Source: Crocinitomicaceae bacterium (GTDB lineage Bacteria > Bacteroidota > Bacteroidia > Flavobacteriales_D > Crocinitomicaceae). Taken from it: a stretch of 24,742 nt of DNA. A program made the position numbers and the translations under genes. Each line of letters opens with the position of its first letter. The first letter of the stretch is position 1. Positions 1-7,400 of the stretch are shown here, in pieces. The stretch is from NCBI GenBank assembly GCA_002696025.1, contig NZQU01000047.1, positions 1 to 24,742 of the forward strand. The letters run 5' to 3'. The notes under the pieces are model-generated. The model ran no database searches, was not told the DNA's origin, and was given only the letters and a program-made list of their open reading frames with translations.

Positions 1-15
1 GTAACAATTTAAAAA

Positions 16-1203
16 ATGGCAAAAGAAAAATTTGATCGTTCCAAGCCACACGTTAACATCGGAACAATTGGTCACGTTGACCACGGAAAAACAACTTTAA
101 CTGCAGCAATATCTAAAGTATTGTCTGACAAAGGTCTTGCAGCAGAACGTGATTTTTCTTCTATTGACAACGCACCTGAAGAAAAAGAAAGAGGTATTAC
201 TATTAATACTGCTCACATTGAATATGAAACTGCTAATCGTCACTATGCTCACGTTGACTGTCCAGGTCACGCTGACTACGTTAAGAATATGGTAACAGGA
301 GCAGCTCAAATGGACGGTGCGATTTTGGTTGTAGCTTCAACTGATGGACCAATGCCACAAACAAGAGAGCACATCTTACTTGGTAGACAAGTTGGTGTTC
401 CAAGAATGGTTGTGTTCATGAACAAAGTTGATATGGTTGATGATGAAGAGCTTTTAGAGCTTGTTGAAATGGAAATCCGAGAGTTGTTAGAGTTTTATGA
501 ATATGATGGAGACAACACTCCAATTATTCAAGGTTCTGCACTAGGCGCTCTAAATGGAGAGGCTGAATGGGTTAAAACTGTTGATGAATTAATGGATGCT
601 GTTGATAGCTATATCGAGTTGCCAAAGCGTGATGTAGATAAAAACTTCTTAATGCCTGTTGAAGACGTTTTCACTATTACTGGTAGGGGAACTGTTGCAA
701 CTGGTAGAATTGAAACTGGAGTTATTAACTCTGGAGATCCTGTAGAGATTCTTGGAATGGGTGATGAAAAATTAACATCAACTGTTACTGGAGTTGAAAT
801 GTTTAGAAAAATCTTAGATAGAGGAGAAGCTGGAGATAACGTAGGTCTACTTTTAAGAGGAGTTGAAAAAGCTCAAATTAAAAGAGGAATGGTTATTTGT
901 AAGCCAGGTTCAACTACACCTCATCATGAATTTAAAGCTGAAATATATGTTCTTAAGAAAGAAGAGGGTGGTAGACACACTCCTTTCCATAATAAGTATC
1001 GTCCTCAGTTTTACTTTAGAACTACAGATGTTACTGGTGAAATTTTCTTAACTGACGGAAGAGAAATGGTTATGCCTGGTGATAATGTTACTATTAGTGT
1101 AAAATTAATCGTTCCTATTGCAATGGACAAAGGTCTTCGTTTTGCGATTAGAGAAGGAGGTCGTACAGTTGGTGCGGGACAAGTTACAGAAATAGTATCG
1201 TAA
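16..1203 (+). CDS. tuf: Elongation factor Tu
   Basis: EF-Tu is the GTPase that delivers aminoacyl-tRNA to the ribosomal A site. At 395 residues the protein has the normal family length. The G-domain motifs are intact: P-loop GHVDHGKT (residues 19-26), the switch I RGIT (58-61), DCPGH (80-84) and NKVD (135-138). The C-terminal barrel domains end in the usual GLRFAIREGGRTVGAG region, which includes residues where kirromycin resistance arises in other species. The start ATG is preceded by an A-rich stretch rather than a Shine-Dalgarno sequence, as is usual in Bacteroidota. The gene heads the tRNA-Trp/secE/nusG/ribosomal protein/rpoBC cluster, and a terminator-like hairpin directly after it should make EF-Tu expression partly independent of the genes that follow. 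Only 15 bases of upstream sequence are present, so its own promoter cannot be judged. Confidence 0.98.
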   Translation: MAKEKFDRSKPHVNIGTIGHVDHGKTTLTAAISKVLSDKGLAAERDFSSIDNAPEEKERGITINTAHIEYETANRHYAHVDCPGHADYVKNMVTGAAQMDGAILVVASTDGPMPQTREHILLGRQVGVPRMVVFMNKVDMVDDEELLELVEMEIRELLEFYEYDGDNTPIIQGSALGALNGEAEWVKTVDELMDAVDSYIELPKRDVDKNFLMPVEDVFTITGRGTVATGRIETGVINSGDPVEILGMGDEKLTSTVTGVEMFRKILDRGEAGDNVGLLLRGVEKAQIKRGMVICKPGSTTPHHEFKAEIYVLKKEEGGRHTPFHNKYRPQFYFRTTDVTGEIFLTDGREMVMPGDNVTISVKLIVPIAMDKGLRFAIREGGRTVGAGQVTEIVS

Positions 1204-1220
1204 TTAAAGTTTATAGTATT

Positions 1221-1253
1221 AATGTGGGAGCTTTAAAACTCCCACATTTTTAT
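1221..1253 (+). terminator. Intrinsic terminator after tuf
   Basis: A perfect 10-bp stem (1221-1230 with 1239-1248, core TGTGGGAG/CTCCCACA) with an 8-base loop is followed by a short T run (TTTTTAT counting the last stem bases). It lies between the tuf stop codon and tRNA-Trp. It probably ends most tuf transcripts or trims read-through into the tRNA and secE. Confidence 0.8.
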
Positions 1254-1258
1254 AATAA

Positions 1259-1331
1259 ACGGGTGTAGCTCAGCTGGTAGAGTAGTGGTCTCCAAAACCA
1301 TTTGTCGTGGGTTCGAATCCTACCACCCGTG
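1259..1331 (+). tRNA. tRNA-Trp (anticodon CCA)
   Basis: The gene folds as a complete cloverleaf. The 7-bp acceptor stem pairs 1259-1265 with 1324-1330 without mismatch. The D arm begins TAGCTCA, the anticodon stem closes with one G-T pair, and the T arm carries the TTCGAAT loop. The anticodon CCA is at 1292-1294 and is preceded by CT and followed by AA, as expected. The discriminator base is G (1331), as usual for tRNA-Trp. The 3' CCA end is not encoded, since the sequence continues C-A-A. A tRNA-Trp directly before secE is a long-known arrangement in the tuf-secE-nusG cluster. Only 14 bases separate it from the secE start, so the two are probably cotranscribed and the tRNA cut out by processing. 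Confidence 0.96.
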
Positions 1332-1345
1332 CAAAAAAAATAAAA

Positions 1346-1567
1346 GTGGCTAAAGTAAAAGAGTATTTGTTGGAAACTTATAATGAGATGGTTCACAAGG
1401 TGACTTGGCCAAAGTGGAAAGAACTGCAGAGTAATACAATTTTAGTTGTAATTGCATCGGTTTTTATATCATTATGTATTTTTGCAATGGATTTTGTTTT
1501 CGGGATTCAAGGAGATGCAGATTCATTGTGGAAAGGAGTGTTGGGTATTATATACGGAATGTTTTAA
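1346..1567 (+). CDS. secE: Preprotein translocase subunit SecE (GTG start)
   Basis: SecE is the small essential clamp subunit of the SecYEG protein-export channel in the inner membrane. The 73-residue protein is the short single-membrane-span type. It has a basic amphipathic N-terminus, the conserved VTWPKWKEL motif (residues 19-27) on the cytoplasmic side, and one hydrophobic span at about 31-53. I start it at the GTG at 1346, giving MAKVKEYLLE. The in-frame ATG at 1307 lies inside tRNA-Trp and would add 13 residues translated from tRNA sequence, so it is rejected. nusG follows after 10 bases. Placement between tRNA-Trp and nusG is the standard order and supports the call. Confidence 0.95.
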   Translation: MAKVKEYLLETYNEMVHKVTWPKWKELQSNTILVVIASVFISLCIFAMDFVFGIQGDADSLWKGVLGIIYGMF

Positions 1568-1577
1568 AATTTAATCA

Positions 1578-2129
1578 ATGGAAGAAGTTAAAAAACGCTG
1601 GTATGTAGTACGTTCCATAAGTGGAAAAGAAAAAAAAGTTAAAGAGTATCTTGAAATGGAGATTTCTAGAATGAAGCTTGATCAATTTGTAAGTCAAGTT
1701 TTAATTCCAACAGAAAAAGTTTTTCAAATACGAAATGGTAAGAAAGTATCTAAGGAAAGAGCCTATCTTCCTGGATACGTTTTACTAGAAGCAGCTTTGG
1801 TGGGAGAAGTTCCACACTTGGTTAAAAGTATTCCTAATGTAATTGGATTTTTAGGAGCTAAAAAAGGTGGTGATCCACTTCCTATGAGGCTTTCTGAAGT
1901 GAATAGAATATTAGGTAAGGTTGATGAATTAGCCGATAACGAAGAGGAAATGAAGATTCCTTTTGTTATTGGAGAGTCAGTCAAAGTTATTGATGGGCCA
2001 TTTAATAACTTCAGTGGTGTGATAGATGAAATAAATGAAGAGAAGAAAAAACTGAAAGTAATGGTAAAAATATTTGGACGTAAAAATCTGCTTGAATTAA
2101 GTTACATGCAGGTTGAAAAGGAAATTTAA
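1578..2129 (+). CDS. nusG: Transcription termination/antitermination factor NusG
   Basis: NusG binds the clamp of RNA polymerase through its N-terminal domain. It suppresses backtracking and links polymerase to Rho or to ribosomal protein S10 through its C-terminal KOW domain. The 183 residues fit the family. The NGN domain starts with KRWYVVRSISGKEKKV near residue 6 and contains the AYLPGYVLLE segment. The C-terminal KOW domain, from about residue 130, carries the PFNNFSGVIDEIN motif. The gene lies between secE and rplK, its canonical position. The 80-base gap to rplK holds a likely L1-binding leader. Confidence 0.97.
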   Translation: MEEVKKRWYVVRSISGKEKKVKEYLEMEISRMKLDQFVSQVLIPTEKVFQIRNGKKVSKERAYLPGYVLLEAALVGEVPHLVKSIPNVIGFLGAKKGGDPLPMRLSEVNRILGKVDELADNEEEMKIPFVIGESVKVIDGPFNNFSGVIDEINEEKKKLKVMVKIFGRKNLLELSYMQVEKEI

Positions 2130-2139
2130 TTTTTTTAAC

Positions 2140-2184
2140 CGTAGGAGTGAGTAAGACGCGTAAAGCTTCCCGTTGACAATCACG
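2140..2184 (+). promoter_or_regulatory. Candidate ribosomal protein L1 binding leader upstream of rplK-rplA
   Basis: This non-coding stretch between nusG and rplK contains GTAGGAG (2141-2147) on its 5' side and TTGACAATCAC (2173-2183) on its 3' side. These resemble the two strands of the L1-binding site in 23S rRNA (GTGGGAG and TTGAAATACCAC). CGT (2140-2142) can pair with ACG (2182-2184), and GGAG (2144-2147) with CTTCC (2166-2170) with one bulged T. In other bacteria L1 represses its own operon by binding an rRNA-like structure in the rplK leader. The position and resemblance are seen here; the regulatory role is inferred. Confidence 0.5.
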
Positions 2185-2209
2185 TTTGTACTACATAAAT
2201 TATAGTAAA

Positions 2210-2656
2210 ATGGCAAAAGAAGTCGCAGCTTTAATAAAACTGCAAATTAGAGGTGGTGCTGCCAATCCGGCCCCTCCTGTAGGACCTGCATTAGGTGCTA
2301 AAGGGGTTAATATCATGGAGTTCTGTAAGCAATTTAATGCTAGAACTCAAGATAAAGCTGGAAAGGTTGTCCCAGTAGTAATCACTGTATACGGTGATAA
2401 ATCATTCGATTTTATTTTAAAAACTCCACCAGCAGCTGTTCAGATAATGGCTCATTCTAAAATCAAAAAAGGCTCTCCTGAATCAAACCGAAGAAAAGTA
2501 GGTAAGATTTCATGGGATAAAGTTCGTGAGATTGCAGAAGATAAATTACCTGACCTAAACTGTTTTACAGTTGATTCAGCAATGAGTATGGTCGCAGGTA
2601 CTGCAAGGAGTATGGGTGTAACTGTTAAAGGAGGAGAAGCTCCGAAAACTAAATAA
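2210..2656 (+). CDS. rplK: 50S ribosomal protein L11
   Basis: L11 forms the base of the GTPase-associated stalk on the large subunit together with L10 and binds the 23S rRNA thiostrepton region. The protein is 148 residues. The N-terminal domain carries the flexible proline-rich GGAANPAPPVGPALGAKGVN segment (residues 15-34), and the C-terminal rRNA-binding domain ends near TARSMGVTVKG. I start at the ATG at 2210 (MAKEVAALIKLQ). An in-frame ATG 24 bases upstream adds eight residues not typical of L11 and lies next to the leader element. rplA follows after nine bases. Confidence 0.97.
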   Translation: MAKEVAALIKLQIRGGAANPAPPVGPALGAKGVNIMEFCKQFNARTQDKAGKVVPVVITVYGDKSFDFILKTPPAAVQIMAHSKIKKGSPESNRRKVGKISWDKVREIAEDKLPDLNCFTVDSAMSMVAGTARSMGVTVKGGEAPKTK

Positions 2657-2665
2657 TTAAGTCTC

Positions 2666-3361
2666 ATGAAAAGAATTTCTAAAAAACGAAAAGAGAGTTT
2701 GTCTAAATTAGATTTGGCAAAGTCTTATTCTTTAACTGAAGCTTGTGGTTTAGTTAAAGAAGTTTCTACGACTCGATTCGACGCTTCTGTTGATATCGCA
2801 GTTCGCTTAGGTGTTGATCCAAGAAAAGCAAACCAAATGGTTAGAGGAACTGTTGCCTTACCTCACGGTACTGGTAAAGATGTTCGTGTTTTGGTTTTGT
2901 GTAATCCTGATAAAGAAGCTGAGGCTAAAGAAGCTGGAGCTGATTTTGTTGGTTTGGATGAATACATTACAAAAATCAAAGGAGGATGGACTGATGTGGA
3001 TGTAATCATCACTATGCCATCTGTTATGGGTAAGGTTGGTGCTTTAGGACGAATTCTTGGGCCTAGAGGACTAATGCCAAATCCAAAAACAGGTACTGTA
3101 ACAATGGAAGTCGAGAAAGCTGTTTCTGAAGTAAAAGCAGGTAAAATTGATTTTAGAGTTGATAAGTATGGAATTATTCATGCCGGTATTGGAAAGGTTA
3201 GTTTCGAAGGAGACAAAATCCACGACAATGCAAATGAATTATTACAAACGCTTATTAAGATGAAACCATCATCCGCAAAAGGTACATATATAAAAAGTAT
3301 TTACTTAAGTGCTACGATGAGTCCTGGCATCCAAGTTGATTCAAAATCTGTCACTGTATAA
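2666..3361 (+). CDS. rplA: 50S ribosomal protein L1
   Basis: L1 forms the mobile stalk near the ribosomal E site and is the usual autogenous repressor of the rplK-rplA transcript. The protein has 231 residues, the normal length. The diagnostic stretch TMPSVMGKVGALGRILGPRG begins near residue 116 and runs into LMPNPKTGTV. The two-domain layout is intact, with both RNA-contact ends present. The gene follows rplK by nine bases and precedes rplJ by 11 bases, so all four ribosomal protein genes are probably on one transcript. A candidate L1 target lies upstream of rplK. Confidence 0.97.
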   Translation: MKRISKKRKESLSKLDLAKSYSLTEACGLVKEVSTTRFDASVDIAVRLGVDPRKANQMVRGTVALPHGTGKDVRVLVLCNPDKEAEAKEAGADFVGLDEYITKIKGGWTDVDVIITMPSVMGKVGALGRILGPRGLMPNPKTGTVTMEVEKAVSEVKAGKIDFRVDKYGIIHAGIGKVSFEGDKIHDNANELLQTLIKMKPSSAKGTYIKSIYLSATMSPGIQVDSKSVTV

Positions 3362-3372
3362 AATTAATTAAA

Positions 3373-3891
3373 ATGACAAGAGAAGAGAAATCAAAATACA
3401 TTGAAGATTTAGCTGTAGAAATACAGGATTCAAATGTATTCTATATTACTGACACTTCGGAATTACCCGTTGATCAAATTAATGCAATAAGAAGAAAATG
3501 TTTTAACGCTAATATTCGTTTAAAGGTTGTTAAAAATGCACTTCTTCAAAAAGCATTTGATAAGGTTGATGGAAAGGATTTTTCTGAATTAAGTCAAACT
3601 TTAAAAGGTGGTACTTCAATTATGTTTAGTGAAGTAGGAAATGCACCTGCAAAGTTGATTAAAGAATTCAGAAAAAAAGGAGATAAACCAATTGTAAAAG
3701 GTGCTTACATTGATGAATCTATTTACATAGGTGATTCAGAGCTAAGTAATCTTGCTGATCTGAAAAGCAAAGAAGAGCTTATCGGTGAAATCATTGGCTT
3801 ACTTCAAAGTCCTATTAAGAATGTAGTGTCTGGTTTGAACAGTTCAGGAGATAATATCTCCGGAATTCTAAAAACCTTAGAAAATCGTTAA
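3373..3891 (+). CDS. rplJ: 50S ribosomal protein L10
   Basis: L10 anchors L7/L12 dimers to the large subunit through its C-terminal helix and binds the same rRNA region as L11. The 172-residue product matches the family: the N-terminus MTREEKSKYIEDLAVEIQDS, the LRVVKNALLQKAF-like segment (here LKVVKNALLQKAF, about residues 55-67), the GGTSIMFS strand, and a C-terminal helical tail ending in GILKTLENR. The gap to rplA is only 11 bases, so there is no room for the long L10 leader that controls rplJL in many other bacteria. rplL starts 28 bases downstream. Confidence 0.95.
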   Translation: MTREEKSKYIEDLAVEIQDSNVFYITDTSELPVDQINAIRRKCFNANIRLKVVKNALLQKAFDKVDGKDFSELSQTLKGGTSIMFSEVGNAPAKLIKEFRKKGDKPIVKGAYIDESIYIGDSELSNLADLKSKEELIGEIIGLLQSPIKNVVSGLNSSGDNISGILKTLENR

Positions 3892-3919
3892 ATTGTTGAA
3901 CTTTTAAAAATCAAATAAA

Positions 3920-4300
3920 ATGGCTGATTTAAAGCAAATCGCAGAAACCCTAGTAAATCTTACAGTAAAAGATGTAAGTGAATTATCTACTATACTTAAG
4001 GATGAGTATGGTATTGAACCAGCTGCAGCTGCACCAGTAATGGTTGCAGGAGGTGCAGGAGGAGGTGCAGCAGATGCTGCAGAAGAAAAAACTGAATTCG
4101 ATGTGATATTGAAATCTGGTGGAGCAAGTAAACTTGCTGTTGTTAAACTTGTAAAAGAATTAACAGGAACTGGATTGAAAGAATCAAAAGAATTGGTTGA
4201 TAATGCTCCTAAAGCCTTGAAAGAAGGCGTAACTAAAGATGAAGCAGAAGCATTGAAAAAGTCTCTTGAAGAGGCAGGTGCTGAAGTTGAACTTAAGTAA
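3920..4300 (+). CDS. rplL: 50S ribosomal protein L7/L12
   Basis: L7/L12 is the multicopy acidic stalk protein that recruits translational GTPases. The 126 residues comprise an N-terminal dimerisation domain (about 1-33), an alanine/glycine-rich hinge (about 34-56, AAAAPVMVAGGAGGGAAD) and a C-terminal factor-binding domain with FDVILKSGGASKLAVVKLVK and GLKESKELVDNAPKALKEGV. The hinge is rich in short A/G codon repeats but shows no frame disruption. The gene is followed by a 114-base gap with a long hairpin that separates the ribosomal protein genes from rpoB. Confidence 0.97.
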   Translation: MADLKQIAETLVNLTVKDVSELSTILKDEYGIEPAAAAPVMVAGGAGGGAADAAEEKTEFDVILKSGGASKLAVVKLVKELTGTGLKESKELVDNAPKALKEGVTKDEAEALKKSLEEAGAEVELK

Positions 4301-4311
4301 GGTTAAAATTT

Positions 4312-4353
4312 ATACAGGAAAGGCACTGCTAATGCAGGTGCCTTCTCCTGTAT
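4312..4353 (+). terminator. Long hairpin between rplL and rpoB (attenuator or RNA processing site)
   Basis: An 8-bp perfect stem (4312-4319 with 4346-4353, ATACAGGA/TCCTGTAT) continues, after one bulged C, into AAGGCAC/GTGCCTT. A further TGC/GCA pair closes on a TAAT loop after a bulged G. No T run follows immediately; the next bases are TATATTATTATT. A partial terminator is known between rplL and rpoB in other bacteria and adjusts the ratio of ribosomal proteins to polymerase. The structure here suggests attenuation or RNase III-type processing rather than full termination. Confidence 0.65.
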
Positions 4354-4367
4354 TATATTATTATTTA

Positions 4368-4398
4368 TTGATTACATATTCTTTTTACAATAGTTATA
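4368..4398 (+). promoter_or_regulatory. Weak candidate promoter for rpoBC
   Basis: TTG at 4368-4370 is followed after 20 bases by TAGTTATA (4391-4398). The spacing fits the Bacteroidota consensus TTG-N17-23-TAnnTTTG, but the second box matches poorly. An internal promoter here would let rpoBC escape the upstream hairpin. In DNA this AT-rich the match could be chance. Confidence 0.22.
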
Positions 4399-4414
4399 TT
4401 AAATACAACAAATT

Positions 4415-7400
4415 TTGAGCAAAAAAAATAATAGCATTGAAAGAGTTAATTTTGCAACAAGTAAAAGCAAATTTGATTACCCTGATTTCTTAGAAATTCA
4501 ATTAAAATCTTTTCAAGAGTTTTTTCAACTTGAAACTACTCCAGAAAACAGGGATAGTGAGGGACTTTTTAAAGTATTCTCAGAAAATTTTCCAATAACT
4601 GATACAAGAAATCAGTTTGTTTTGGAGTTTTTGGATTATTTTGTTGATCCACCAAGATATACAATTGAAGAATGTATAGAAAGAGGACTAACCTATAGTG
4701 TTCCTCTAAAAGCCAAGCTTAAATTATATTGTACTGATCCAGAGCATGAAGATTTTGAAACAATCGTTCAAGATGTTTACTTGGGAACCATACCATATAT
4801 GACACCAAAAGGTTCATTTGTAATAAATGGAGCAGAAAGAGTTATTGTTTCTCAATTACATCGTTCACCAGGTGTGTTTTTTGGTCAAAGTAGACATGCC
4901 AATGGAACCAAATTATATTCTGCAAGAATTATTCCTTTCAAAGGTTCTTGGATAGAGTTTGCAACAGACATTAATGGTGTTATGTTTGCTTACATTGATA
5001 GAAAGAAAAAACTTCCAGTAACTACATTGTTAAGAGCTATGGGTTATGAATCAGATAAAGAAATTTTAGATATTTTCGGTTTAGCTGATGAGGTTAAAGT
5101 TACCAAAGCTGCAATGAAGAAATTTGTAGGAAGAAAACTTGCTGCAAGAGTCTTAAAAACATGGATTGAAGATTTTGTTGATGAGGATACTGGTGAGGTT
5201 GTTTCTATTGAAAGAAATGAAGTTTTATTAGAAAGAGAAACTGTAATAGGGGAAGAAGAAGTTGAATTAATTCTTGATTCAGGTGCTAAAACACTTATTT
5301 TAAATCGAGAAGATCGAATGACCTCTGATTTTACTATTATTTTCAATACACTTCATAAGGATACTTCAAATTCTGGAAAAGAAGCGATTGAACATATTTA
5401 TAGACAACTTAGAAATGCTGAGCCACCAGATTTTGAAACTGCGAGAGGTGTTTTTGAAAAATTATTCTTTTCAGATACTAGGTATGATTTAGGAGATGTT
5501 GGTCGATTTAGACTAAATAAAAAATTAAAATTAGATCAATCAGAAACTTCTAGAGTTTTAACTAGAAATGATATTATTAAAATCATTCAATATTTAATTG
5601 AATTAATTAATTCTAAAGCAGATGTTGATGATATTGATCACTTATCAAATAGAAGGGTAAGAACTGTTGGTGAACAATTATATTCTCAGTTTGGTGTTGG
5701 TCTTGCAAGAATGGCAAGAACCATTAGAGAGAGAATGAATGTTAGAGATAATGAAGTTTTTACACCAATTGACTTAATTAATGCTAAAACACTTTCTTCA
5801 GTAATAAATTCATTTTTTGGAACAAATCAATTGTCTCAATTTATGGATCAAACCAATCCACTGTCAGAGGTTACTCACAAGAGAAGACTTTCTGCCCTTG
5901 GACCTGGTGGTCTATCTAGAGAGAGAGCAGGCTTTGAAGTAAGGGATGTTCATTATACTCATTATGGACGACTTTGTACAATTGAGACACCTGAGGGGCC
6001 CAATATTGGTTTGATTTCTTCATTGTGTGTATTTGCTAAAATCAACAAACTTGGTTTTATAGAAACGCCTTACAGACATGTTACAGATGGAAAAGTATCT
6101 TTATCTAAAGATCCTGTTTATTTGGCTGCAGAAGAAGAAGATGAAAAGGTAATTGCTCAAGCAAATGCTCAAATTAATGATCAAGGAAATTTCTTAACAG
6201 AAATGGTAAAGGCTAGGTGTGGTCATGATTTCCCAGTTGTTACTCCAGAAAATGTAAATTTGATGGATGTTGGGACCAATCAGATTGCTTCTATTGCTGC
6301 TTCATCAATTCCTTTTTTAGAGCATGATGATGCAAACCGTGCTTTGATGGGGTCAAATATGCAGCGTCAGGCTGTTCCTTTATTGAGACCTAATTCACCT
6401 ATTGTTGGAACTGGTATCGAAAGATTGGTTGCTCAAGATTCAAGAGTTTTGGTTAATGCGCAAGGTAATGGTGTTGTTGAATATGTTGATGCAAATCGAA
6501 TTACAATCAGATATGATTGGGATGAAGAAGATAAACTTGTAAGTTTTGGAAATGAAGTTATTGATTATGATTTGGTTAAATTCCGAAAAACTAACCAAGG
6601 TACTTGTATTAACTTAAAACCAATTGTTTCCAAAGGTGATCGAGTAAAAAAAGATCAAGTTTTGTGTGATGGTTATGCTACACAAAAAGGGGAGCTTGCT
6701 TTAGGACAAAACTTAAAAGTAGCTTTCATGCCTTGGAAAGGTTATAATTTTGAGGATGCAATTGTTATTTCAGAAAGAGTTGTTAGAGATGATGTATTTA
6801 CATCTATTCACATAGATGAATACTCTCTAGAAGTTAGAGACACTAAAAGAGGAATGGAAGAGTTGACATCTGATATTCCAAACGTTAGTGAAGAAGCAAC
6901 AAAAGATCTTGATGAAAATGGTTTAATTAGAGTTGGAGCTGAAATAAAAGAAGGTGATATTTTAATTGGTAAAATAACACCTAAGGGAGAAACAGATCCT
7001 TCTCCAGAAGAAAAGCTTTTACGAGCTATTTTTGGTGATAAAGCAGGTGATGTTAAAGATGCATCATTAAAAGCTGGTCCATCTTTAAAAGGAGTTGTCG
7101 TTGAGAAGAAGTTATTTTCTAGAGCTGTAAAAGATAGAAAATCTAAATCCCAAGATAAACCCGTATTAGATAAAATCGAACAAGATTATCAAAATGAATT
7201 GACTCAATTAAGAGAAAAATTAGTTGATAAATTATTATTGATTCTTTCAAAATCTAAATCAACAGGTGTTTTTGATAATTTTAGAGAAGAAATCATTAAG
7301 AAAGGTGTTAAGTTTACATTAAAGAACTTACAGTCAATTGATTATACTGTTGTGAATCCTTTAAATTGGACTGCTGATAAGCACACAAATTCTTTAGTAG

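Noticed and set aside
1307..1345. In-frame ATG start that would lengthen SecE to 86 residues
   Set aside because: The added 13 codons are tRNA-Trp sequence and the short linker after it; the GTG at 1346 gives the normal SecE N-terminus.
2173..2201. E. coli-like promoter TTGACA-N17-TAAATT upstream of rplK
   Set aside because: The primary sigma factor here is the Bacteroidota type with a different consensus, and the TTGACA is part of the L1-like leader motif. Treated as chance.
2186..2209. Upstream ATG that would add eight residues to L11
   Set aside because: MYYINYSK is not typical of L11, while MAKEVAALIKLQ is; the extension would also run up to the leader structure.
5044..5346. 100-residue open frame antisense to rpoB
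   Set aside because: It is serine-rich low-complexity translation, as expected from the reverse strand of an acidic coding region; rpoB is intact here.
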